DNA of 64,000 bases from Acidovorax soli (GCF_014207955.1 NZ_JACHLK010000001.1:124001-188000); one strand, 5' to 3'. Shown: positions 47,138 to 57,038, counted from the stretch's first letter. The notes: generated by a model not told the origin, from the letters alone. Translations and numbers: made by a program.

Positions 47138-47574
47138 GATTTCCCTCTCAAGACACGCAACCCTACACTAGAAACAGACTTACCACACTAGGATACCTCC
47201 GGGCTGCGACTAAACAGTCAGCTTAGCTTAGGCAGGAGGCCGGTAGTTTTTAAGAACGATCGAGCGCTTGGCGGGCGCCAATGCGCAGAGTCAAGGCCGC
47301 GGTCTCCTGACGAGCACTCAAACTTGATCCTTTTGAAGTTGCACGCTTGGGCCAGCGCCCATAGCAGGCCTATCTAGACTGGATCAACGCCCAGATCATG
47401 TCCGCAGCTTGGCACGGTAACGATGCTCTCCGGGGGGCCCGCGCACTCGGAAGGAACACATCCAGATTGCGACTTTCGCTGGAGTGAAAGAGAGAGCAAG
47501 TTGCTAGCGGCGCAACTCCAATGCGGGCATAGTCTCTCCTTAAGAAAAAGCTCTGCTAAGTTCTCTCGGTGCCT
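47138..47574. other. Non-coding gap upstream of the ATPase-nuclease gene
   Basis: 437 bp between the ATPase start and the 3' end of the alcohol dehydrogenase gene. It should contain the ATPase promoter. Nothing else recognisable; short frames have no support. Confidence 0.5.
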
Positions 47575-48705
47575 TTAGCGGTGCGGCAGCAGGAGTTGAC
47601 GAAGTACAGCGCCATTTTCCAAACGGTCAAGAGCGATGTTGAGCGCATCGAAGCTCATAGTGCCGCTCATCAGACGGTCCACAGGCATACGCCCTTGCTG
47701 GTAGTACGCCAGGTACTGGGGGATATCCCGCTTCGGCACGCAGCTGCCCATCAATGAGCCGCGGAACACCTTTTCCTCAGCGACCAGGGCGGTGTGCGCG
47801 TACTCGTAGAGATCGCTGGACGAGCCCATGCCTACCCCCACAACCTCGCCCCCTTTGCAAGTGATGGCAATGGCGGTTGCCATGGCCGGCTTGCTCCCAG
47901 AGATCTCGAACGCGAAGTCAACGCCGCCCCCCGTCAGCTCCTTCACCTGTTGCACCAGGCCGGGATCACGGGCTGAGAGGGTGTGGGTACATCCCAGCTC
48001 TTGAGCCAGAGGGAACTTGCTGTCGTTGATGTCGATACCAATGATCTGCGATGCACCCGCTACCTTGGCTGCCATAACCGAGCACAGACCAACGCCGCCC
48101 AAGCCGATGACGGCGACGGTGTGACCTGCGTGCACCCGGGCAGCATTGAAGACGCAGCCTGCCCCTGTAACCACAGCACAGCCAAACAGCGCAGCGACAT
48201 CGAGCGGAATCGATGGGTCGATTTTCACCAGTGACCCGGGAACGGTAACGGCGTATTGCGCGAAGGACGAAACGCCGCTGTGGTGGAACAGTGGCGAGCC
48301 GCCTCGGCTCAGCGCCCGCCGTCCATTGAGCAGCAAGCCCTTTGCTCTCGACGCCCCAACCGCATCGCAGAGCACGGGCCGGCGGCCAATGCAATATCTG
48401 CAGTGCCCACATCCTGAGCCTACGGTCATCACGACATGGTCTCCTGGGGCGAGTTCCGTCACGCCCCCGCCAACTTCGCGAACGATGCCTGCCCCTTCAT
48501 GTCCCATGACGACAGGCACGGTGCGCTTCCTGAGTCCCGCGACCTGTGAAAGGTCCGAATGGCAGAGACCGGCAGCGCGAACTTCGACCAGGACCTCGCC
48601 CTCGCCTGGGCCTTCGATATCAACTTCCTCGATCTTCAGCGGCAGGCTCTCCGCATACGGGGCCGGCAGCCCCTGTTCGTACATCACGGCGGCAATCATG
48701 CGCAT
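47575..48705 (-). CDS. Zinc-dependent alcohol dehydrogenase (class III-like)
   Basis: This 376 aa protein has the medium-chain dehydrogenase fold. Catalytic zinc ligands lie in AAGLCHSDLS and VMGHEGAG, structural zinc cysteines in GSGCGHCRYCIGRRPVLC, and the NAD site in VAVIGLGGVGLCSV. It follows the aldehyde dehydrogenase gene on the same strand (21 bp gap), so alcohol to aldehyde to acid oxidation is probable. It resembles glutathione-dependent-formaldehyde-type and aryl-alcohol dehydrogenases; the substrate cannot be told. Cytoplasmic. Confidence 0.9.
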   Translation of the reverse strand: MRMIAAVMYEQGLPAPYAESLPLKIEEVDIEGPGEGEVLVEVRAAGLCHSDLSQVAGLRKRTVPVVMGHEGAGIVREVGGGVTELAPGDHVVMTVGSGCGHCRYCIGRRPVLCDAVGASRAKGLLLNGRRALSRGGSPLFHHSGVSSFAQYAVTVPGSLVKIDPSIPLDVAALFGCAVVTGAGCVFNAARVHAGHTVAVIGLGGVGLCSVMAAKVAGASQIIGIDINDSKFPLAQELGCTHTLSARDPGLVQQVKELTGGGVDFAFEISGSKPAMATAIAITCKGGEVVGVGMGSSSDLYEYAHTALVAEEKVFRGSLMGSCVPKRDIPQYLAYYQQGRMPVDRLMSGTMSFDALNIALDRLENGAVLRQLLLPHR

Positions 48706-48726
48706 AAAGAGGGCCCCTTCGTTCTG

Positions 48727-50211
48727 TCAGTTCTCATTGATCGTGACGGCTTTCTGGTACAGGAATCCGTCCACGTGCTGGGTCCCGCCTTTCCAGCCAT
48801 AGCCGCTGTGCTTGTATCCACCAAACCCCACTCCGGGGTCCACCAGGCCGTAGCAATTGACCCAGACCTGGCCTGCCTGTATCCCGTGGATGAAGCGGGT
48901 GGCGGTCTTCAGGCTGGAGGTCCAGACTGCGCCCCCCAAGCCGTACTCTGTGTCGTTGGCGAGCTTGAGAGCTTCGTCCGCCGTGTCGAAGGGGATGACC
49001 GAGATCACCGGGCCGAAGATCTCTTCCCGGGCAATCCTCATGTCGTTGTTGACGTTCCCGAAAACGGTGGGCTCCACGAAGTAGCCGCCGGCAAGCGCGC
49101 CTTGGAGCCGCTGACCGCCGCTGCGCAACTGGGCACCCTCATCGCTTCCGATCGAAACGTAGTCGAGCACACGCTCCATCTGGCGCTTCGAGACGATGGG
49201 GCCAAGTGCGACGCTGGGGTCCAGTGGATCACCCACTTTCAGAGTCCTGCTGTAGGCGGCCAGGCGCTCGGTGACTTCTTCCTGGATCTTCCGCTCGACG
49301 AACACGCGGGTGCCTGAGTAGCAGGTCTGGCCGCTGTTGTTGAACACGCCCATGGCCGCACCGGGAATGGCCTGGTCCAGGTCAGCGTCGCCGAAGATGA
49401 TGTCCGGCGACTTGCCCCCGAGTTCCAGAGCCAGGCGCTTCATGTTCACGGCCGATGCCTTAATGATTTCCCGGCCGGTAACGGTGGATCCGGTAAACGC
49501 GATGCGATCCACGTCGGGGTGTGCTGCAAGGGCAGCGCCTGCCTCGCCCCCGAGACCGGTGACCACATTGATCACGCCCTCCGGCACGCCCACTTCGGTC
49601 AGTATCTCGGCCATCTTCAGCACGGACAGCGAAGCATCCTCAGCCGGCTTCATCACCACGGTGCAGCCGGTTGCGAGGGCACCACCAAGGATCCACCACT
49701 GGCTGATCAGGGGACCATTCCAGGGAATGATGCCGCCCACAACGCCGACAGGCGCCTTGAGGATCATGGTCGTGTACTTGCCCGGGTGGGAGTTTGGAAC
49801 GGTCTGGCCCGCGCAGTTCATGGTCTGGCTGGAGAAGAACATGATGGTCTGCAGCATCCGCTCCTTCATCTTCTGCATACGCACCAGAGGAGCTCCCATG
49901 TCGAGGGTCTCCAGCAATGCGAGTTCGTCCCAACGCCGGGCAACGACGTCGTGGATCTTCACCAGCAGCTTCTGCCTCTCGGCCGGTGTGAAGCGACTCC
50001 ATGGGCCGTTAAACGCACGACGTGCAGCTGCGACCGCAATATCCACGTCTTCCTTGCGGCCGCGCGCCAGGCGCGCGATGGCCAAACCTGTCGCGGGATT
50101 GAAGGTCTCGATCGTCTCCTCAGACAGGGATGCGCGCCATTGGCCATCGATGAAGTGCCGCTGGACCGGATTTGCCAGGAACTCTGGCTGAGGTTGTATA
50201 GATGTTGTCAC
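48727..50211 (-). CDS. NAD-dependent aldehyde dehydrogenase (1)
   Basis: This 494 aa protein uses a GTG start at 50211 with AGGAG just upstream. The family landmarks are present: GGIIPWNGPLISQWW, LALELGGKSPDIIF with the general-base Glu, and NNSGQTCYSGTRVFVE with the nucleophilic Cys. NAD contacts are in FTGSTVTGREI. Length is normal. It oxidises aldehydes to acids. It lies between the alcohol dehydrogenase and a Bug receptor, in one minus-strand operon that is probably controlled by the IclR gene upstream. Confidence 0.93.
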   Translation of the reverse strand: MTTSIQPQPEFLANPVQRHFIDGQWRASLSEETIETFNPATGLAIARLARGRKEDVDIAVAAARRAFNGPWSRFTPAERQKLLVKIHDVVARRWDELALLETLDMGAPLVRMQKMKERMLQTIMFFSSQTMNCAGQTVPNSHPGKYTTMILKAPVGVVGGIIPWNGPLISQWWILGGALATGCTVVMKPAEDASLSVLKMAEILTEVGVPEGVINVVTGLGGEAGAALAAHPDVDRIAFTGSTVTGREIIKASAVNMKRLALELGGKSPDIIFGDADLDQAIPGAAMGVFNNSGQTCYSGTRVFVERKIQEEVTERLAAYSRTLKVGDPLDPSVALGPIVSKRQMERVLDYVSIGSDEGAQLRSGGQRLQGALAGGYFVEPTVFGNVNNDMRIAREEIFGPVISVIPFDTADEALKLANDTEYGLGGAVWTSSLKTATRFIHGIQAGQVWVNCYGLVDPGVGFGGYKHSGYGWKGGTQHVDGFLYQKAVTINEN

Positions 50212-50232
50212 GTGTGCTCCTTTGCCAAAGCG

Positions 50233-51186
50233 TTATTCGGGCTGGACTCCGGCGTCTCGAGCCAGCTTGGTCCAACGAGTGATTTCCTTGTCGATGTGCT
50301 TGCTGAACTCTTCGGGCGTGGTGGGCCACACAACCGATGCGCCGGCAGCAATCTTTTCCACGACATCCTTCTGACCCAACGCGGCATTGAGTGCTGCATT
50401 GAGCTTTGCGACGACGTCCTGCGGGATGCCTGCGGGTCCAATCATTCCGGACCAGACAGGAACTGCGAGCCCGGGAACCGTCTCCGAGGCTGTGGGAAGG
50501 CCCGGTGCCAATGCATTGCGCTCGGGGAGATTGATGGCCAACACCTTGAGCTTTCCACCCTTCGCATAGTTCAGCGCGGAGGCGATGTCTGCCAGTGTTG
50601 CGTCGACTGTTCCGGCCATGACGTCCGTGTAGGCCGTGGTGGTGATCTTGTAGGGAACGGTCAACAGCTTGACGTCGGCGAGCTTTCCGAGCGCGGCAAA
50701 CTGGAGCTTGGTCAGCGCCGAGTATTCAGCTACGGAGACCTTTCCCGGATTGACCTTCGCATAGGCGATGAACTCAGGGAAGTCCTTGACTGGCAAAGTG
50801 TTGCTCACCATGTACCCCTGGAAGGTGTTGTACATGCCGCCGATGGGGGTGAAGTCGCGCCGAGGATCGTAGGGGAGGTTCTTGATGACAGCCGGATTCA
50901 ATGCCACCGGTGAGATCCCCCCCAGCATCAGGGTGTTGCCGTCGGGCTTGGACCGCATGAGGTCCTGGACCGCAAGGATGCCATTGGCGCCGGGCTTGTT
51001 GTCGACGATGACAGGCCGCTTCAGATGCTCCGCCATTGCCGTTGCCACGACGCGCGTGACAGAATCGCTCGGGGTGCCGGGGCTGAGCGGAATGATGATG
51101 CGGATCGCATCGCCCGATGGCTGTGCAAAGGTCGCAGAGGCCGCCAGCGCCAAGGCTGCGGAAATCAGGAATATTCGCTTGGTCAA
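50233..51186 (-). CDS. Bug/TctC-family periplasmic substrate-binding protein (2)
   Basis: This 317 aa protein starts at a TTG at 51186 directly before KRIFLISAALALAASATFA (signal peptide); no ATG fits. The Bug fold is shown by IRIIIPLSPGTPSDSVTRVV, PVIVDNKPGANGIL and DGNTLMLGGISPVA. It heads the operon Bug > ALDH > ADH. As with the other copies, no permease genes are seen. Two inverted repeats upstream may be the IclR operators. Confidence 0.88.
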   Translation of the reverse strand: MTKRIFLISAALALAASATFAQPSGDAIRIIIPLSPGTPSDSVTRVVATAMAEHLKRPVIVDNKPGANGILAVQDLMRSKPDGNTLMLGGISPVALNPAVIKNLPYDPRRDFTPIGGMYNTFQGYMVSNTLPVKDFPEFIAYAKVNPGKVSVAEYSALTKLQFAALGKLADVKLLTVPYKITTTAYTDVMAGTVDATLADIASALNYAKGGKLKVLAINLPERNALAPGLPTASETVPGLAVPVWSGMIGPAGIPQDVVAKLNAALNAALGQKDVVEKIAAGASVVWPTTPEEFSKHIDKEITRWTKLARDAGVQPE

Positions 51187-51630
51187 CAGTGTCTCCAGAT
51201 ACTTCTTGTTGGCACGAAGACAGCGAGGACGCCACTTCGTGTGTGCTCGCGGTGGAGCTTGCTGCAGCCACATGCATGCTGGGCATATGCAATGCAGAAC
51301 AGGATGCTCGGGAAGTTAGGCGAGACAGAGCGAGCAGCGCGGGCTGCTCGTTCAGTGCTTGATTTGCCCGCCCGTGCTACCTGTCTGCTGTTCAGAATAG
51401 CGAACAGGGCATGTCGCCGTCCATGGCGATATTCAGCAGACGGCGTCCCGCTTTTTAGGAGGCAATGCACGCGGTAGAGAGCACATCGCCTTCATGACGG
51501 AGACTGTGGCGGCGCGAGGGAAAGCGCTGCATCCCGGCCTCTGCGGGTGGGCAGCCTGAGGAGTGCCGGTTGAGACATGCGCCCCGTTGGCGCGGTCCGG
51601 GCCGAATGCCCAAGTCCCACGCTCAGCGCG
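51187..51630. other. Promoter gap between Bug gene and IclR gene
   Basis: 444 bp without a gene. It holds the two inverted repeats described at 51331-51407 and must contain the promoter for the Bug-ALDH-ADH operon. Confidence 0.55.
51331..51407. promoter_or_regulatory. Two inverted repeats, possible IclR operators
   Basis: CGAGCAGC-gcgg-GCTGCTCG (51331-51350) is a perfect 8 bp inverted repeat. CTGTTC-agaatagc-GAACAG (51388-51407) is a perfect 6 bp one, of the shape bound by IclR-family dimers. They lie 145-220 bp upstream of the Bug gene start. Confidence 0.45.
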
Positions 51631-52452
51631 CTAGATGACTTCGCGGGGGATAGTAGAAAGCCGTGCCCACGCGCTGGCGTGCTTGACCAGCGCTGCCGAA
51701 AGTGCGGCGAAGCGCGGCTCCATTTCCGCAATGGGTCCAACCACCGTTACAGATGCAACGACGTCGCCTGCGCGGCTTCTCACCGCGGTCGCCAATCCGC
51801 AGCGCATGCGCGCGGGATTCAAATTCTTGGCGACCTGAGCTTTCGTGATGCCGTCGAGCTCGCCCAGAAAAACGTCCACCAGTTCGGCTTCTTCGCGTGG
51901 TCGCCGCCTGAGATACAGCTCCCGTTCCGATGGTGACTTTGCCGCCAACAGCGCCTTTCCACCTGCAGTCGACAGCAGAGTCCGTCGGATGTTGGAGCGC
52001 GCTTCAAAGCCGGCAACGGGGTCGCTGCCAGCCTCGGCAATGTAGATCAGGTGATCGCCCGCCTGGACGCCCAGGAATACGGCCAGACCAGTCTCCTCGT
52101 GGAGCGCGACCAGGTCTTGGTGTGTTACCGATCCCGCGCGAATGTGGCCGCTGGCCAATGTGAGACCGTAGACCGCGGGCCCCAGGTAGAAGCGATGCTG
52201 GTCCTCATAGAGCCAGCCCTTGGCCAACAACCCCCGAATGAACCCATGGACTGAACTCTTGGCGGCGCCCAGGGCGCGCACGAGCTCAGCGAAGGTCATG
52301 CCTGGCCGATAGACGACCTCTTCCAGGATTTGAGTCACCCGATCCACAGTGCGGTGGTTTTGAGGATCCGCAGGAGCACGCTTGGCCGAGACTCTTCGCG
52401 GAGTCGGGGCCGCATTGGACAGGGGCTGCTCGGTTTGATTTTCTCTATCCAT
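51631..52452 (-). CDS. IclR-family transcriptional regulator
   Basis: This 273 aa protein starts at ATG 52452. After a disordered ~30 residue lead, the winged HTH is VDRVTQILEEVVYRPGMTFAELVRALGAAKSSVHGFIRGLL. The effector domain has SGHIRAGSVTHQDLVALHEETGLAVFLGV and RTLLSTAGGKALLA. IclR proteins usually bind aromatic acids or small carboxylates. It lies upstream of the Bug-ALDH-ADH operon on the same strand and is divergent from the acyl-CoA dehydrogenase gene, so it may regulate both. Confidence 0.9.
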   Translation of the reverse strand: MDRENQTEQPLSNAAPTPRRVSAKRAPADPQNHRTVDRVTQILEEVVYRPGMTFAELVRALGAAKSSVHGFIRGLLAKGWLYEDQHRFYLGPAVYGLTLASGHIRAGSVTHQDLVALHEETGLAVFLGVQAGDHLIYIAEAGSDPVAGFEARSNIRRTLLSTAGGKALLAAKSPSERELYLRRRPREEAELVDVFLGELDGITKAQVAKNLNPARMRCGLATAVRSRAGDVVASVTVVGPIAEMEPRFAALSAALVKHASAWARLSTIPREVI

Positions 52453-52779
52453 CGGCTTGTGTGTTCGTCGTGCCAACTGTGTGGGCGCACGCCAGTTTAG
52501 GGCATGGCCAGCCGCAGGGTCACCCAGAGGAAACGCGCTGCAACGCGATGATAGGTGCCTCGGCATCGAGGCATCCATCCGAAATCTGGGACGTGGCGTA
52601 TCGAAATACGCCATGGACGGATCACCTGCCTGGTCGAGATACTTCCGGGCTTCTGTATGCGCCATGGGTTCGACAGTCCATGGCCGCTTTCACATTGCAT
52701 CCTGCAGTCCTATGCCACGAAGTCCAGACCAGTCCCCCACCTGCATCGACCCGTCCGCCCCCTCTATCTTGCCAACCCG
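52453..52779. other. Divergent promoter gap, IclR gene / acyl-CoA dehydrogenase
   Basis: 327 bp with no gene on either strand. In-frame extensions of both flanking genes run through it but lack homology. It probably contains both promoters. Confidence 0.5.
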
Positions 52780-54561
52780 ATGAGCTACCGCGCCCCTATC
52801 AAAGACATGCTGTTCACGATGCGGCATGTCGCCGGCATTGACCGTGTCACATCGTTGCCGAATTTTGAAGAGTTTGACCTGGAGACCATTGAGGCGGTTC
52901 TGGAGGAATCAGCAAAGCTGTGCGAGCAGGAGATTGCTCCTTTGAATGCAGTCGGTGACCGGGAGCCTTCTCGATGGAGCGACGGTAGCGTGGTTGCAAC
53001 TCCCGGCTTTCAACGAGCGTTCCAGCTCTTTGCGGACGGTGGGTGGCAGGGCCTCGGTCATCCCCAGGCATTCGGTGGGCAGGGACTGCCCAAACTCGTA
53101 GCGTCCGCGTGCTCCGAAATGCTGCAGGCATCCAACGTCTCGTTCGGGTTGTGCCCAATGCTGACGGATGGCGCCATCGAGGCCCTGATCACGGCAGCCA
53201 GTCCAGAACTGCGCGAGAAATACGCGCAGCCACTGATCATGGGCAAGTGGACAGGCACGATGAACCTGACCGAGCCTCAAGCCGGCTCCGACTTGGCCGC
53301 AGTGCGCACCCGTGCCGAGCCACACGCTGATGGGAGCTACCGCGTCTTCGGGACCAAGATCTTCATCACTTGGGGCGAGCACGACATGGCACAGAACATC
53401 GTGCACCTGGTGCTCGCGCGCCTTCCCGACGCACCTCCAGGGGTGAAAGGCATCAGCCTTTTTGTTGTGCCCAAGTTCCTCGTCAGTGAGGATGGGTCGC
53501 TGGGCGCCCGGAACGACGTCCAGTGCGTCAGCATCGAGCACAAACTGGGGATCAAGGCCAGCCCAACTGCGGTGCTGCAGTTCGGGTGCGCAGATGGCGC
53601 GGTAGGTGAGCTTGTCGGCGAGGCGCATCAGGGCCTGAAGTACATGTTCATCATGATGAACGCTGCGCGGTTCGCGGTTGGCATGCAGGGTATCGGCGTT
53701 GCTGACCGTGCCTACCAGCAGGCGCTGGCCTTCGCGCGCGAGCGGGTTCAAGGACGCGACCTGTCGGGCACAGGTGAGCCGGTCGCCATCGTGCAGCATC
53801 CCGACGTCAAGCGCATGTTGCTGACCATGAAGGCGGTGACGGAGAGTGGCCGTGCTCTGGCCTATGTTGCGGCCGCCGCCAGCGATCTTGCGCATCATTC
53901 TGGCGACGAGTCAGTGCGACAAGAAAATCAGTCGCTGTATGAGTTCCTCGTCCCGGTTATCAAGGGCCATTGCACGGAGATGTCGGTGGAGATCGCGAGC
54001 CTGGGTGTACAGATCCATGGGGGGATGGGTTTCATCGAAGAGACCGGTGCGGCCCAGCACTATCGCGATGCACGCATCCTCCCCATCTACGAAGGCACCA
54101 CAGCGATCCAAGCCAACGACTTCGTGGGGCGCAAGACGATGCGCGACGGGGGTGTCTTTGCGATCGCGGTGTGCACGCGAATCGCCGCTACCGAGCGAGA
54201 ACTGGCAGAGCATGCTCACCCAGACTGCCAGAGCATGCGCCTTGCACTTCAAGCTGGACGGCGTGCCTTTGAAGCGGCCATTGAGTTCGTGGTGAGCGAA
54301 GGGAGCACTCGACCGGCGGTCGTCTACGCCGGCGCCGTGCACTACCTGCGGCTTGCCGGCATAGTGCTCTGCGGATGGCAGATGGCGCGCTCGATGCTTG
54401 CAGCCATGTCCTGCGATGCCGGGGACTCGGGTTTCTCCGTGTCGAAGGTTGCCACGGCGTTGTTCTATGCCGAGACGTTGCTCCCCCAATCTCAGGCGCT
54501 TGCGACGGCGCTCATGGGAGGTGGGACCACCGTGGAGCGCGTCACCGCGGAAATGCTTTAG
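52780..54561 (+). CDS. Acyl-CoA dehydrogenase, long form with C-terminal domain
   Basis: This 593 aa protein starts at ATG 52780 (MSYRAPIKDML); an open frame to 52555 is rejected. It has the DmdC/AcdA2-type layout: N-terminal ACAD domain, flavin-binding middle (GTMNLTEPQAGSDLAAVRT, FGTKIFITWGEHD), the ACAD core with catalytic Glu in YEGTTAIQAND, and an extra C-terminal domain of about 120 aa. It dehydrogenates acyl-CoA thioesters, passing electrons to ETF. Members include the 3-methylmercaptopropionyl-CoA enzyme; exact substrate unknown. Divergent from the IclR gene. Confidence 0.92.
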   Translation: MSYRAPIKDMLFTMRHVAGIDRVTSLPNFEEFDLETIEAVLEESAKLCEQEIAPLNAVGDREPSRWSDGSVVATPGFQRAFQLFADGGWQGLGHPQAFGGQGLPKLVASACSEMLQASNVSFGLCPMLTDGAIEALITAASPELREKYAQPLIMGKWTGTMNLTEPQAGSDLAAVRTRAEPHADGSYRVFGTKIFITWGEHDMAQNIVHLVLARLPDAPPGVKGISLFVVPKFLVSEDGSLGARNDVQCVSIEHKLGIKASPTAVLQFGCADGAVGELVGEAHQGLKYMFIMMNAARFAVGMQGIGVADRAYQQALAFARERVQGRDLSGTGEPVAIVQHPDVKRMLLTMKAVTESGRALAYVAAAASDLAHHSGDESVRQENQSLYEFLVPVIKGHCTEMSVEIASLGVQIHGGMGFIEETGAAQHYRDARILPIYEGTTAIQANDFVGRKTMRDGGVFAIAVCTRIAATERELAEHAHPDCQSMRLALQAGRRAFEAAIEFVVSEGSTRPAVVYAGAVHYLRLAGIVLCGWQMARSMLAAMSCDAGDSGFSVSKVATALFYAETLLPQSQALATALMGGGTTVERVTAEML

Positions 54562-54624
54562 CCGATGGGCCTGGTCCATTGCGCCCAGGACAAAGCGCTC
54601 GCGCGCCAGGAAGCGCTTGCAGGC

Positions 54625-55542
54625 TCACTTCCGGGCGGGAGAGGCCTTGCGTTTCATGTCGGGCCACACTTCGCTGGCGGCATCGATGAATGTACGGATG
54701 AGCGGGTCGTTGTCGCGGCCCGCCAGATGCGCAATGAATTGCGGATAGTCCGAGCGCGCGATGGGAGACAGCGCAAGGTGGCCCTCCTTGACGCCCTGCA
54801 GCGCGTACTCCTCGCGCATCAGCAGCATGCCGACGCCCGCCTGCACCAACGCCCGGCCAAGGGCCGAGTTGTCGAAGCGGACGACGCTATTGAGCTCTAA
54901 ACCCCTCTCGCCGAACAGCCGATCGAGCATGTAGGCGTAGGCACGATTGGTGTCGCTGGGCGTGATCCAGGGCAGAGCGGCCAGCTCCTCCCAGTCGGCA
55001 CTCTCTATCTTGTCCTTCCAGGCCACGGGACCTGCTACCAGGAAATTGATCGTGGTCAGCTGGTAGTAGGTGAGATCAGGATCCATGGGCCTGCCCAAAA
55101 GCATCCCGATGTCGAACTCCCCTGTCTTGAGCGCCTGGCGCGCTCCCGCAGAGGCTCGCGCACACACATCGACCGTTATCAGCGGATGCCGAGCACGCAG
55201 GCCTGCCACCACCTCTCCGATGCGGCTGGACAAAGGATCGCTGCTGGCGCCAACAATAAGGTTGCCTTCGGTCTTGCCCCGCAGGTCCCTTGCGAACGAC
55301 GTGAACTCGGCAGCCCCGTTGAGGAGGACCTTGGCCTGGCGCAGTAGCATCTCTCCGGCGCGGGTGAGCTCGAGGCTGCGATTGGTCCGCACGAAAAGCT
55401 GCATGTCCAGGCTGTCCTCGATGGCGCGCACGTGTGCGCTCGCCGCCGACTGGCTGACATGGAGCCGCTCGGCGGCTCGGGTGAGATGCTGTTCCTCCGC
55501 CACGGCGACGAAGGTACGCAACTGCACGAGGTCAATCATCAT
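54625..55542 (-). CDS. LysR-family regulator of the catabolic cluster
   Basis: This 305 aa protein starts at the ATG at 55542 or, one codon later, 55539. The HTH is in LTRAAERLHVSQSAASAHVRAIEDSLDMQLFVRTNRSLELTRAG. The effector domain begins GNLIVGASSDPLSSRIGEVV. It lies 117 bp downstream of the GST gene on the same strand and convergent with the acyl-CoA dehydrogenase. It is a likely controller of the following catabolic operon, though no divergent promoter supports this directly. Confidence 0.9.
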   Translation of the reverse strand: MMIDLVQLRTFVAVAEEQHLTRAAERLHVSQSAASAHVRAIEDSLDMQLFVRTNRSLELTRAGEMLLRQAKVLLNGAAEFTSFARDLRGKTEGNLIVGASSDPLSSRIGEVVAGLRARHPLITVDVCARASAGARQALKTGEFDIGMLLGRPMDPDLTYYQLTTINFLVAGPVAWKDKIESADWEELAALPWITPSDTNRAYAYMLDRLFGERGLELNSVVRFDNSALGRALVQAGVGMLLMREEYALQGVKEGHLALSPIARSDYPQFIAHLAGRDNDPLIRTFIDAASEVWPDMKRKASPARK

Positions 55543-55659
55543 TTCTAAGTAGGCCTTCTTTTGACTGTCAGACCCCGTGATTTTCTGACAGTCGATGGAG
55601 TCTCGAAAGCGGGCTTTCCCCCACCTTCCCATCGGTCACCGATCAAACCCCGCTTAGCC

Positions 55660-56280
55660 TCACAAGCCGGGGGGTTGGGTGCGTTCGAATGCGGGCTCGC
55701 TTTCTGCGAACGAAGACAGCCAGAGCGACAGGCCAGGAAAGGCGGCGCGCCACTCCACCGCCTTGCGGCGGTCCAGGAAGCCCAAGGCGCACGCCAAGCC
55801 GATTGACACTGCATCGGTCTGCCGGGGATCAGGAGGCGATGCTTCGAAGACAGCGAGCGCTCGGCGAATCTTGCCGCGTTGGTGCTCTAACCACTCCTGC
55901 GACCTCATGCTGGCATCGTGATAGCGCTCCTCGTAGATGATCAGCGCACCGGCGTCGATGATCCCATCGGCCAGCCGGGTTTGGCTGAGCATGGCAATGC
56001 GCTGCTCTCCAGAAGCGGGTAGCAGCCTTTCTGTACCAGCAACCCACTGCAGGAATTCCAGAATCACGCTGCTGTCAAAGATGGCTGAGCCATCGCTCCT
56101 GACCAGGCAGGGATACTTCCCCAGCGGATTCTGTTCCCGCAGAGTCAGGTCGGATGCATCTGTCCCAACGTGCGTTACGCGATCCGTGAGGTGGAGCACG
56201 TCGATCACCATACGCACCTTGCGCACGAATGGGGATGTGGGAGATGAGCGAAGGATGAAGGTTTCGGTGGAGATCGACAT
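55660..56280 (-). CDS. Glutathione S-transferase family protein
   Basis: This 206 aa protein has a thioredoxin-like N-terminal domain (FILRSSPTSPFVRKVRMVID, with Ser/Thr near the glutathione thiol) and the GSH-binding NPLGKYPCLVRSDGSAIFDSSVI with the Ser of the 'DS' motif, then an all-helical C-terminal domain. It is of the YfcF/nu-like bacterial group. It may conjugate glutathione to, or cleave an ether in, a substrate handled by the flanking SDR and dehydrogenases. It is the last gene of the minus-strand operon, 17 bp after the SDR. Confidence 0.9.
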   Translation of the reverse strand: MSISTETFILRSSPTSPFVRKVRMVIDVLHLTDRVTHVGTDASDLTLREQNPLGKYPCLVRSDGSAIFDSSVILEFLQWVAGTERLLPASGEQRIAMLSQTRLADGIIDAGALIIYEERYHDASMRSQEWLEHQRGKIRRALAVFEASPPDPRQTDAVSIGLACALGFLDRRKAVEWRAAFPGLSLWLSSFAESEPAFERTQPPGL

Positions 56281-56297
56281 GGTCAGGCGGCGATAGC

Positions 56298-57026
56298 TCA
56301 GTGAAAGGACCGGCCTCCGTCCACAGCCAATGCGGCCCCAGTCACATACGAAGACTCCTCACTGGTCAGGAACAGAATCGCCCGGGCTATCTCTTCGGGC
56401 TGGGCGAGCCGCTGCAGGGCGTAGTTGCTCACGTTCACACGCACCCCATCCGCCATGGCGGTGTCGACAAGGCCTGGGCACACCGTGTTGGCGCGAATGG
56501 ACGGTGCGAGTTCGGCGGCGAGCGCACGTGTCAAATTCAGCACGCCCCCTTTCGATGCTGAGTAGGCCGTGCGATTGGGAGAATTCGGCAGCAACGACTG
56601 CCCGGAGCCGAGATTGACGATCGTTGCAGAGGTAGAGCGTTGCAGCCAAGGAAGGCAAGAGCGGACAACGATGTAGCTGCCGGTCAGGTTGATTTCGAGC
56701 ACACGCCTCCATTCGGCCAGCCCGACTTCCAGAACGGATCCTCGCAGCATGACGCCGGCGGCGTTCACGACGCCATCGATACCGCCCATAAACTCCGCAC
56801 CCGAGGAGACAGCCCGGTCCACGGACTCCTCATCGGTAATGTCCGTTTCGAAGGCCTGCGCGCCTGTCTGGCGCGCGATGTCCTGCAGGCCCAGGGGGTC
56901 GCGGTCCAGCAGCGTCAGTGCTGCCCCCTGCGCCGCAAAAAGCGTGGCCGTCGCGCGGCCGATACCCGAGGCGGCGCCCGTGATCAGAATGCGGCGGCCG
57001 CTGAGGCGATTGTCAGAATTTTGCAT
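56298..57026 (-). CDS. Short-chain dehydrogenase/reductase
   Basis: This 242 aa protein is a classical SDR: NAD(P) motif TGAASGIGRA at residues ~16-25, NAAG near 88, catalytic Ser in NLGSGQSLL and YSASKGG with Tyr/Lys. The C-terminal VTGAALAVDGG is standard. Acidic residues after strand 2 (LLDRDPLG) suggest NAD preference. It could oxidise a secondary alcohol or 3-hydroxyacyl-CoA. It lies 12 bp downstream of a Bug gene and 17 bp upstream of the GST gene. Confidence 0.93.
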   Translation of the reverse strand: MQNSDNRLSGRRILITGAASGIGRATATLFAAQGAALTLLDRDPLGLQDIARQTGAQAFETDITDEESVDRAVSSGAEFMGGIDGVVNAAGVMLRGSVLEVGLAEWRRVLEINLTGSYIVVRSCLPWLQRSTSATIVNLGSGQSLLPNSPNRTAYSASKGGVLNLTRALAAELAPSIRANTVCPGLVDTAMADGVRVNVSNYALQRLAQPEEIARAILFLTSEESSYVTGAALAVDGGRSFH

Positions 57027-57038
57027 GTCAACGCTCAG

